DNA of 51,082 nt. Source: Planctomycetaceae bacterium (GTDB lineage Bacteria; Planctomycetota; Planctomycetia; Pirellulales; Pirellulaceae). The stretch spans positions 1 through 51,082 of the forward strand of contig PKCN01000400.1 of NCBI GenBank assembly GCA_002862205.1, in the 5' to 3' direction. A program made the position numbers and the translations under genes. Under the pieces are notes generated by a model. That model was not told the origin of the DNA. It ran no database searches and worked only from the letters and a program-made list of their open reading frames with translations. Below, one piece after another: positions 17,263-24,563 of the stretch; within the stretch, counting starts at the first letter, position 1, and every line of letters begins with the position of its first letter.

Positions 17263-18460
17263 TTCCCGCCTCCAGAATAGGAAGGATCGTTGCTAATAAT
17301 AGGAAGCCGACCGCAGCGGCCAGGATCAGGATTAATGCGGGTTCCAGCAATGCTGTGAGCCGGGCAGAGGCAGTCGCCACCTGTTCATCATAGTCATCTG
17401 CCAGCTGGAAAAGCATCTCATCCAGTTTACCAGACTCCTGCCCGACCGAGAAAACCCGTACTGCCAGAGGTGGAAATGCTCCACTTTCCGCCAGGGCATC
17501 GGAAACATCTTCTCCGGCCGCGATACGTTCGCCAAATTGCTTCAGGGCACCCTTGAATACGCGATTGGATGTTGAGCGTTCTGCCAGTTCCACCGCTTTG
17601 GTCAATTCGATGCCACTTCGGGACAGGGTGGCAATGATCATGGCAATTCGTGAGACACCCTGCTTGACGGCGATCGGACCCAAAATTGGTGTCTTTAGCA
17701 GTTTTTGGTGCCAGTAGAGTTGTCCCCGTTCTGTGCGGCTGGTCGAAACGAGGGTGAAAAGTGTCAGCACCAACAGGCAGGCAAGTAACCAACCATAGTT
17801 CAGAAGGAGGTTGCTGAGTTGCTTCGCGACCTGAGTTGGCCAAGGCAGGACTTCGATTGTCTCCTCGAGATTCTCCAACAGTGGGGGCAGGACTGATGTC
17901 ATGAGAAACACAGCAGCAGCAGTGCCAAAACAAACCAGAAACATGGGATAGACCAAGGCTGTGGTCACAGAATTGCGTAGCGTGAGTTGCTTGCGTTTGA
18001 ATTGTGCCAGTTGCTGGAGAACAGTGTCCAGCGTGCCTGAGTTTTCACCGACTTCTACCATGTGTACAGAGGCGGCATCAAATAGCTTCGGTTGTCCGGC
18101 AAGAGCGTCAGCGAGCGACGAACCTGATGCAACTTGATCGCGAACATTGAGCATTGCCACACGAAACGAGCCGCGATTTTGATCAGCAATGGTGTCCAAC
18201 GCATCGAGGATAGGGATGCCTGCATGAAGCATCATTGCCAGTTCATGGACTGCAGTTGCCCACTGAACACGAAATGAGTGGAACGACAGAGGCAACAAAG
18301 TTTTTTTGCTGGTTGTGTCCGTGCTGGCTTCACCAATCTTTTTTACACGCACGCCCTCCCCACGCAATTGATCACGAGCTTGACGGGGGGTGTCCGCAGA
18401 GACGGTTCCGCGAATAATCGTGGAGTCCGGTCTGACGCCTGTGTAATGAAATACTGCCAT
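17252..18460 (-). CDS. gspF: GspF inner-membrane platform protein
   Basis: 402 aa, normal for GspF/PilC. N-terminal VFHYTGVRPDSTIIRGTVSADTPRQA resembles the family start (F.Y.A.d..G....G...A). Two T2SSF domains follow: LAMMLHAGIPILDALDTIADQ ... VHMVEVGENSGTLDTVLQQLAQF and IATLSRSGIELTKAVELAERS ... VRVFSVGQESGKLDEMLFQLADDYDEQV, separated by membrane helices (TALVYPMFLVCFGTAAAVFLM; WLLACLLVLTLFTLV; ALILILAAAVGFLLLATILPI). It starts 51 bp after the gspE stop. Confidence 0.95.
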   Translation of the reverse strand: MAVFHYTGVRPDSTIIRGTVSADTPRQARDQLRGEGVRVKKIGEASTDTTSKKTLLPLSFHSFRVQWATAVHELAMMLHAGIPILDALDTIADQNRGSFRVAMLNVRDQVASGSSLADALAGQPKLFDAASVHMVEVGENSGTLDTVLQQLAQFKRKQLTLRNSVTTALVYPMFLVCFGTAAAVFLMTSVLPPLLENLEETIEVLPWPTQVAKQLSNLLLNYGWLLACLLVLTLFTLVSTSRTERGQLYWHQKLLKTPILGPIAVKQGVSRIAMIIATLSRSGIELTKAVELAERSTSNRVFKGALKQFGERIAAGEDVSDALAESGAFPPLAVRVFSVGQESGKLDEMLFQLADDYDEQVATASARLTALLEPALILILAAAVGFLLLATILPILEAGNVM

Positions 18461-18511
18461 CTGAAAAGGATAACGTCGTGATCGATTGATTCGAGTGTTG
18501 TATTCAGTCTA

Positions 18512-20329
18512 TTAAAGTGTTGTTACTCGCATGACCTCATCAAGAGTGGTGACACCCTGATGCACTTTCAGTAAACCGTCTGTGGCAAGCAAGTGCATTC
18601 CTGCTTGCATTCCTGACTCGCGAATCTGGGATGCATTGCCTCGCGACTGCACAAGTTCCCGGCAGTTATCATTCATGACCAGTAGTTCGAATAGTCCGAC
18701 ACGACCGCGGAAACCAGTGCCTCGACACAATTCGCAACCCACTGGAGCGAAAGCACCGGGGAGCTCAGAAAGTATGATACCCTGTTCTTTCAGCAGTGAT
18801 GATGGTGGTGCAGCAAGTGATGCTGTGCTCGCTGGTGCAGGTTGTTTGCATGTCTTGCACAGTCGGCGTACCAGCCGTTGTGCAAGTGATGCAACTAGCG
18901 AACTGCTTACCAGATAGGGTTCAATGCCGAGGTCCAGGAGTCGGGTGACGGCGCTTGCGGCATCATTGGTGTGCAGGGTACTGAAAACGAGATGCCCTGT
19001 AAGCGATGCCTGAATGGCCATCACGGCTGTTTCTCCATCACGAATCTCACCCACCATGATAATGTCAGGGTCCTGACGCAAAACGCTACGCATGCCTGAG
19101 GCAAACGTCATTCCCTTCTTTTCGTTGATTTGGGTTTGGCTGATCCCATCCAGCTGGTATTCGATAGGGTCTTCGAGGGTCAGTACATTCAGATCAACCG
19201 AGTCAATTTCCTGCAATGCACCATACAGTGTCGTGCTTTTTCCACTGCCCGTAGGGCCGGTGACAAGAATCATCCCGTGATCACGCTTGATCAATTCGCG
19301 AAACGTCTGCAGGTAGTGGGGTGGCATCCCCAGTTCACCAAGTGTGTAGAGCCGGGCACTCTTGTCAAGCAATCTGATTACGATTCGTTCATTGTGGCTG
19401 GTGGGCAACGAAGCAATTCGCAAATCAACATTGCGGTCACCCAGTTGAACCGTAGCACGTCCATCCTGGGGCAAACGCTTCTCCGCGATGTTCATGCGTC
19501 CCAGCACCTTGACTCGAGTCAGGACTTCCTCTTGCACGGATTTTGGTATTTCGAAACTGTCAAAAAGAACACCGTCGATTCGTTGCCGGACAACGACTCT
19601 ATCTTCATAGGGTTGGATGTGTACATCAGATGCACCTGCTTTGACTGCATCAAACAGCAGGTGGTTGACGAGTTGAATGATTGGCGCGCGTCCTTCTGTA
19701 TCTAACAGGTCCTCTCGACCGGCCATGGCACTGACTTCACGTAACAGGGTTTCCTGATCCATGGTGTCGATGACTTGCTGCGCTTGACTGGAACGGTCAG
19801 CGTAAGCAGCATTGATTGCTTTGAGGATTGCATCTTTGGTTGACAGGAAGGGGGCGGCGTCTGCCTTGCACGCCCGGCCGATGATGTCAACGTGGTCATA
19901 TCCGTTGTGATCACAGACTGCAACAAGGATGCCTGATTCATGCTCGAATCCCAACACCAGATGTGTTCTGGCATAAGCGATCCCAAATCGCTTCAGGAAA
20001 GCAGTCGATGGACGCAAATCAGAAAGCTCGTGCTGAGCCGAGCCTCCCAACACTTCGGCGAGACGGGTGTTCTGAATCCGAGCGTGATCAGTCACAGGGC
20101 TATCGACAGACTGAATTTCTGACGCTTGCCTGCTCGCAGAACTATGTGTGGTGGACGCCTTGTTCGAAGCTGATGCTTGAGGGTCATCGGTAGTACGAGC
20201 GATTGGGTCTTCTGGCACACTCAATCCCGCAGTGTGCTTTCCACTGGTCCCATCTCCTGCAGCGGTTCCGCCATCGGGTACCGTCCGCTGTACGGAAGGG
20301 CTCGGTGTTGAGTTGGCGGATTCTCGCAT
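18512..20329 (-). CDS. gspE: GspE type II secretion ATPase
   Basis: 605 aa. MshEN/T2SSE N-domain (LSDLRPSTAFLKRFGIAYARTHLVLGFEHE), then the ATPase: Walker A GPTGSGKST (358-366), Asp box, Walker B IIMVGEIRDGETA, His box HLVFSTLHTNDA. A zinc tetracysteine element, C491-x2-C494 and C532-x2-C535, is complete as in GspE. The first ~85 residues are Ser/Thr-rich and polar, with no family match. The ATG at 20329 overlaps gspD by 109 nt; a GTG at 20218 or TTG at 20224, right at the gspD stop, is an alternative that would remove about 36 residues. It powers pseudopilus assembly. Confidence 0.95.
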   Translation of the reverse strand: MRESANSTPSPSVQRTVPDGGTAAGDGTSGKHTAGLSVPEDPIARTTDDPQASASNKASTTHSSASRQASEIQSVDSPVTDHARIQNTRLAEVLGGSAQHELSDLRPSTAFLKRFGIAYARTHLVLGFEHESGILVAVCDHNGYDHVDIIGRACKADAAPFLSTKDAILKAINAAYADRSSQAQQVIDTMDQETLLREVSAMAGREDLLDTEGRAPIIQLVNHLLFDAVKAGASDVHIQPYEDRVVVRQRIDGVLFDSFEIPKSVQEEVLTRVKVLGRMNIAEKRLPQDGRATVQLGDRNVDLRIASLPTSHNERIVIRLLDKSARLYTLGELGMPPHYLQTFRELIKRDHGMILVTGPTGSGKSTTLYGALQEIDSVDLNVLTLEDPIEYQLDGISQTQINEKKGMTFASGMRSVLRQDPDIIMVGEIRDGETAVMAIQASLTGHLVFSTLHTNDAASAVTRLLDLGIEPYLVSSSLVASLAQRLVRRLCKTCKQPAPASTASLAAPPSSLLKEQGIILSELPGAFAPVGCELCRGTGFRGRVGLFELLVMNDNCRELVQSRGNASQIRESGMQAGMHLLATDGLLKVHQGVTTLDEVMRVTTL

Positions 20330-22725
20330 GGGATCAACATGGGGCGGCTGACGGGATCATTGGCAGGAATCTCCATATCCCTGATGTCGTTATCAGATAA
20401 GTATTGCAGATCCCGGAACTGGGAGTCGCGAAGAATTTTGGGTCTGATGAACAGGAAAAACGAGGTGCACTTGTCCTCAGAGGACGTTTTGCTCGTCAAT
20501 TCACGTAGCACGGGGATTTTTTCGATCCATGGTACACCAGAAAAGGACTCCGACGCAGAACCTCGTTTGAGGCCTCCCACGACTACTGTTTTCCCATCAG
20601 GAATGGTAACCACGCTTCCGACTCGATCAATCTTTCTTTGCGGGGGCAGGAGTCCGGGGTTGTCGCCGCCCGTGGAAATCTGTTCACCTTCAAAGGAGCT
20701 GAACTCGACATCGAATTCGAGTTGCAGGTGGTCATCTTCGTTGATGTGCGGGGTGACGGTGATGATCGTCCCAGCTTGTTGATTTCCACCCAGACTTTGT
20801 GAACCCACGGTGTTGATGACATTCACGCTGTTGAATGGAAAGCTCTCGACGCTCTCTAGTGTGCCCGTCTGATTGTCATTGACGAGAATTTTAGGGGATG
20901 CCAGCACACGGCCGCGGTTGTGACTGGACAGGGCGCTGACGATCACATCAGCAACTTCAGGATCAAGCAAAACTCCATTGAAACCCGCAAAACCTTTCGG
21001 GGTAAGCATCCCTGTCGATGCGTCGACTTCACTGAGCCCGAAAGAATTGAATTTGAACAGCTTTGTGTCTCCGGTCCGGTCCCCCATGGAAACTTCGACG
21101 CCAAGCGAAAAGTTCCCGCTGGTGTTGACGGCAACGATCTCCGCTTCGATCATCACTTGTGGACGTCGCTGATCCAGTGAACGGATCAGTTTTGCGTACA
21201 AGCTTTGAACGTTCGATGGTGCATAAACAATCAAACTGTTGGTTGCGACATCCGCAGAAACTCGTGCGCCACCAGGCAGTGTTGCCACTTGTCCCCCACC
21301 GAATCCCGCCGTTTCAACCGAACTGAACTCCATTCCACCTCCGCCGATCAGCGGTCGCAATGCTGCATTCTCGTTTTGTAATGCTGTGGTGGGAAAGTTG
21401 TCTGTGTTGCCGTCGTTAAAAGGCATGCGAATATCTCGACCACCGGTTTGGCCCCGGTACACGGGAAACGCTCCACCAAATGCTGATTGCCGATTGCCAC
21501 CCATGCCAAATGCTGGAGCCAGGCCTGTGAAGCCATTGCCTGCCGAGGTAATGGTTGTATCGAATCCACTCGCCTGTGAGACTTGGCCACTGCCGGCGGC
21601 CTGTTGCAAGGCGAGCAACGAATACAGCACCTCAACGGCCTTAGCATTCTTCAATTTGTAAAATTGGATCGGGCTCTCGTTTGAAGCGACGGGTTGATCC
21701 AATTCACGAATCAGTACCTCGACTTGTTGCTGAATTTCAGGGGATGCCCGCACAATCAGCAAATTGCCGTCAGGGTCGAGGGTGGTTTCAATGGCATTTT
21801 CACCGTCATCCGGGCTGACCAGACCGAGAACCAGTTTTTGGACTCGATTGGCTGCTATGCTTCGCAAACGGTAAACGCGGGTCTGAAATCCCATCCCTGT
21901 GTCAAGTTGCTTTAGTAATTGCAGCACGCGTGCGACCTCGCTCGATTCGCCAGCGACCACGACACGACGGTCAGAACTGTCATTGAAGAGCTTTACATTC
22001 TTGGGGCTCTTGTTCTCAGCTGATTTGAGGATCAAGGCCTCTGCCTGTTGAATCAAAGCACCCGGCGTGCGGTGCTTCGCTTCATAAAAGTCAATCGTTG
22101 CCTGTCCCACAGGAGCATCAATCAGTTTCAATAGCTCCACAATCGTTTTCACGTTTTGGGCATAGTCCGTCACGATAATCAGACGGTTTTCAGGCAATAC
22201 CAGAAAGTTTGCTCCCTTGGAAAGAAACGGCCGCAGTGACTGAGCCATATTTGTAATGTTGGCGTTCTTGATCGGAATCACTTGCGTCACCGGAGCGGCA
22301 GGTCCGTCTTTGGCAAGGACCTCGGTGGAATCGCCAGCGGTGGCATACGGAACCATGTCCGCAAAATCGACAATCCGCTTCCAGCCAGCCACGTCGGACT
22401 CCACAATGGCGAGATTCTCACCTTTCAATAAGCTGCCAAGCAAAGCAGGCAACGCACTCTTGGGTAGTTTGGCGGGTGTATAGATTGTGACTTGCCGATT
22501 GGCGAGATCGGCGCTGTAAAGAAAACGCTCATCCATTTGCTTCGATACCGCCTCGACCAGACGTGGAAGGCTCACGGTACCGGTCAAATTCAGTTCTACC
22601 AGCGATTCATTATTGTTCTGACTGCTCGCAATTTGCGGTTGAATCAGGAACAGGGTCAACGCAAAAAATGACATCGCCAAGTGGAAACGCAGGGGGCGTC
22701 GGTTATGTTGGCATAAGTAAAGCAA
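20221..22725 (-). CDS. gspD: GspD type II secretion secretin
   Basis: 834 aa outer-membrane secretin. A signal peptide (RRPLRFHLAMSFFALTLFLIQPQIASSQ) is followed by N0/N1-N3 modules (IPIKNANITNMAQSLRPFLSKG...RLIIVTDYAQNVKTIVELLKLID; RVYRLRSIAANRVQKLVLGLV; LIVRASPEIQQQVEVLIRELD) and a Gly-rich insert (~385-480). The secretin core has VMIEAEIVAVNTSGNFSLGVE, VLASPKILVNDNQTG and VVTIPDGKTVVVGGLKRG. The start is TTG with GGAAG about 6 nt before it; the first ATG (22674) would leave the signal peptide without its basic n-region. It heads the operon, and any promoter lies in the 22726-22855 gap. Confidence 0.94.
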   Translation of the reverse strand: MLYLCQHNRRPLRFHLAMSFFALTLFLIQPQIASSQNNNESLVELNLTGTVSLPRLVEAVSKQMDERFLYSADLANRQVTIYTPAKLPKSALPALLGSLLKGENLAIVESDVAGWKRIVDFADMVPYATAGDSTEVLAKDGPAAPVTQVIPIKNANITNMAQSLRPFLSKGANFLVLPENRLIIVTDYAQNVKTIVELLKLIDAPVGQATIDFYEAKHRTPGALIQQAEALILKSAENKSPKNVKLFNDSSDRRVVVAGESSEVARVLQLLKQLDTGMGFQTRVYRLRSIAANRVQKLVLGLVSPDDGENAIETTLDPDGNLLIVRASPEIQQQVEVLIRELDQPVASNESPIQFYKLKNAKAVEVLYSLLALQQAAGSGQVSQASGFDTTITSAGNGFTGLAPAFGMGGNRQSAFGGAFPVYRGQTGGRDIRMPFNDGNTDNFPTTALQNENAALRPLIGGGGMEFSSVETAGFGGGQVATLPGGARVSADVATNSLIVYAPSNVQSLYAKLIRSLDQRRPQVMIEAEIVAVNTSGNFSLGVEVSMGDRTGDTKLFKFNSFGLSEVDASTGMLTPKGFAGFNGVLLDPEVADVIVSALSSHNRGRVLASPKILVNDNQTGTLESVESFPFNSVNVINTVGSQSLGGNQQAGTIITVTPHINEDDHLQLEFDVEFSSFEGEQISTGGDNPGLLPPQRKIDRVGSVVTIPDGKTVVVGGLKRGSASESFSGVPWIEKIPVLRELTSKTSSEDKCTSFFLFIRPKILRDSQFRDLQYLSDNDIRDMEIPANDPVSRPMLIPCENPPTQHRALPYSGRYPMAEPLQEMGPVESTLRD

Positions 22726-22855
22726 CGGATGCTTCCATGATCATCAGTGAAGCAATGTCTTGGCTGGCAATTGGCCATGAAAACACTGCTTGCGGAAGTG
22801 AGGCTGGTTCTTTGGTTGTGAATGTTGGCACGCGGCTGTACACCTGACTCGCCGG

Positions 22856-22879
22856 GGACGCTATGGAGGACGCTATGAA
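22856..22879 (+). repeat. 12-bp duplication creating an SD-ATG pair
   Basis: ggacgctatgga is followed directly by ggacgctatgaa. The first copy supplies GGAGG (22865-22869) at 5 nt from the ATG in the second copy (22875), so the duplication makes a good ribosome binding site for the leader ORF at 22875. Confidence 0.85.
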
Positions 22880-22961
22880 AAGCAGCCTGCGGGCGTCAAC
22901 GTTGCTTTCGTGTTATGCCAGCTTCTCGCCAATCATCTCCAGTTTCACGCAATTCAAATGA
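22875..22961 (+). CDS. putative leader peptide (28 aa) coupled to the next gene
   Basis: ATG 22875 has GGAGG 5 nt upstream. The frame reads MKSSLRASTLLSCYASFSP then IISSFTQFK and stops at TGA 22959-22961, which overlaps the ATG of the next gene as ATGA (22958-22961). The next gene has no SD of its own, so it could be translated by re-initiation after this leader. The peptide has no recognisable family; it may matter only by being translated. Supported by SD and overlap, not by homology. Confidence 0.45.
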   Translation: MKSSLRASTLLSCYASFSPIISSFTQFK

Positions 22962-23308
22962 TTTCGTTTCACTTGTATCTCTACGGTGCTGGCAAAGGAC
23001 CGTTGCAAACCAGTTTTGAAGCGGTCGAGGAACGACTCCACCAGTTGGAATCGCTGTATTTCGAGCCTGATGGGTCCTTTGTTCTGAGCCGCGAATCGGG
23101 CAGCGAGCAAGTGTTTGGGATGCTCTACGACGCGGCAGGGCAGCTCCAGTACTGTGATCTACGTGGTCATTGTGGGATTACCACTTGGAAAGCGATTCGA
23201 ACCGCGATTCTGGGGGATGACGTCGCTGATCACGAGGTCTTATTACTCCCTGACCAGGAATTGCAAGATTTGCAAAGCTTTGAAAGCTGTCTCATAAAGA
23301 GCGGATGA
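22958..23308 (+). CDS. conserved-looking hypothetical protein (116 aa)
   Basis: I do not recognise the function. The protein starts MISFHLYLYGAGKGPLQTSF and has a compact alpha/beta look (VEERLHQLESLYFEPDGSFVLSRESG; VFGMLYDAAGQLQYCDLRGHC), without signal peptide or membrane segment. The C-terminus is rich in Leu, Asp and Gln. I chose ATG 22958 because it overlaps the leader ORF stop (ATGA); the frame also opens at 22910. It is divergent from gspD and sits upstream of a structured leader on the same strand. Confidence 0.65.
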   Translation: MISFHLYLYGAGKGPLQTSFEAVEERLHQLESLYFEPDGSFVLSRESGSEQVFGMLYDAAGQLQYCDLRGHCGITTWKAIRTAILGDDVADHEVLLLPDQELQDLQSFESCLIKSG

Positions 23309-23382
23309 AGCATTTCCGGGTGAACCGCTGAAAAAGTCTTTTTGAAAAATAATGCGGCCTAAACACCGGTTTCGACGCGTAC

Positions 23383-23515
23383 ATTATAGAATCGGTCGTG
23401 TCGATTCTGCCGATTGGCACGCTGCTTGCTCTGTAAGAGCCTTTAGCAAAGCCAATGTGGCCGATTAGCAAGATGCCCTACTAAAGGGCGAGTAATTTTC
23501 AGGAGGAATCCTCAA
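23383..23515 (+). promoter_or_regulatory. structured leader with three consecutive hairpins
   Basis: Three helices lie in a row. (1) AGAATCG/CGATTCT at 23388-23394 and 23402-23408, loop of 7. (2) A nested hairpin: ATTGGC/GCCAAT (23413-23418, 23451-23456), TGCT/AGCA (23423-23426, 23445-23448) and GCTCT/AGAGC (23428-23432, 23436-23440) with loop gta. (3) GCCCT/AGGGC (23475-23479, 23485-23489). The decanucleotide ccgatt(g/a)gca occurs twice (23410, 23461). A TATAGA-like -10 element overlaps 23385-23390, though no good -35 is visible. AGGAGG (23501-23506) follows, 9 nt before ATG 23516. It could be a regulatory 5' UTR or a small RNA; it matches no riboswitch class I can name. Confidence 0.45.
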
Positions 23516-23722
23516 ATGTTGACCTTAACGAACCAAAACAACGTCTCGGAACGAGCCTCAGTGACTCAAAATGAGACACTGCCCTCGGATGCTGAAATTT
23601 CACGCCGTGTGATGCGTATCAGGTCCGGCTGGAGTGTTGGTGAGCGAGTTCGCCGACGCCGCGAGGCAGAGGAACGATTCGCAGATCTGATGGATAAACT
23701 TGTCGGTGATACCGCTGCCTAG
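23516..23722 (+). CDS. small basic protein (68 aa)
   Basis: Well supported start: AGGAGG 9 nt before the ATG, the strongest SD in the window. The N-terminal 25 residues are polar; the rest is a charged amphipathic helix (ISRRVMRIRSGWSVGERV then RRRREAEERFADLMDKLV). The Arg cluster suggests nucleic-acid or membrane-surface binding, which is inference. I do not recognise a named family. It follows a structured leader and is convergent with ruvX. Confidence 0.65.
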   Translation: MLTLTNQNNVSERASVTQNETLPSDAEISRRVMRIRSGWSVGERVRRRREAEERFADLMDKLVGDTAA

Positions 23723-23794
23723 AATCTGAGTCTGGCGAGCGAAAGACTGGTGGTCTCGACCTATGGCAGGTGTTCTCGCTTCGCCTCAAGTCGA

Positions 23795-24316
23795 TCATGC
23801 ATCCAAGCTTTCGCCGCCATTGGGGTCTGCGTTGAGCGATTCGCCGGCCACACTTTGGCGATACCGACAGGCTTCGATGAAAGATTCCAGTAAGACGAAC
23901 GCCGCAATTGCATCGACGCGTTGTTTTTTCTTCGCTCTGGTGAAATTTCCGCCGATCCGACGGTTTGCGTCCGCCGTGGTGAAACGTTCATCGAACATCC
24001 GCACGGGTAGCTGAGTCTCCTCTGCTAGCCACTTCGCGAATTCTCTCGATTCCTTGCTTTTTTCGCTCTCCCCCCCATCGCAGTGGATAGGAAGGCCAAC
24101 GACGATTCCCACAATCCTCTCCGATTTGACCAGTGAGCGGAAGTAATCACCATCTTCTCGCCAGTTGGCGGCTGGATGGACCTCCAGTGGGCTCGCCAGA
24201 ATCCGGTCCGGATCGCAAACAGCAATTCCAATCCGCACCGTTCCGTAATCAAACGCAGCAATCCGGCCGGTGATTGGGAACTGATCATCTGCTTGATTTG
24301 GGGTCGCGGAACTCAT
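23795..24316 (-). CDS. ruvX: RuvX/YqgF Holliday-junction resolvase-like pre-16S rRNA nuclease
   Basis: 173 aa. RNase H-like fold with the family motifs: IAAFDYGTVRIGIAVCDP (18-35, catalytic Asp in FDYG), IVGIVVGLPIHCDGGESEKS (about 86-105), VRMFDERFTTADAN (about 125-138, second acidic site) and RVDAIAAFVLLESFI (third Asp). YqgF proteins act in 16S rRNA 5' maturation and have been proposed as Holliday junction resolvases. It appears monocistronic; the 247 bp upstream hold no gene I can support. Confidence 0.93.
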   Translation of the reverse strand: MSSATPNQADDQFPITGRIAAFDYGTVRIGIAVCDPDRILASPLEVHPAANWREDGDYFRSLVKSERIVGIVVGLPIHCDGGESEKSKESREFAKWLAEETQLPVRMFDERFTTADANRRIGGNFTRAKKKQRVDAIAAFVLLESFIEACRYRQSVAGESLNADPNGGESLDA

Positions 24317-24563
24317 GCACGATTCCTGATGAGGTCTCAGATGTCAAAGTTTCGAGACCTTAACCAGCTTGTCGTTACTTCACAAGTCTTCCCTCTACCA
24401 GCAAGTTGTTTTTAGGTTCACTGTCTGTCTTGTCTCGCGGGTTGATTGGAGTTGTCAGAATGGTTGGCAAGACCACAACCCTGGTTGATGGTTCAACGCA
24501 TCAGGCATCGAAAACGAGGTCGCCAGTTCCGCGTCGCATCATGACGGACCCTCAGTTTGCCAA

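Noticed and set aside
23321-23340. Shared gaaccgct string with the giant-gene leader (40441) as a common operator
   Set aside because: Eight bases only, different flanks; expected by chance.
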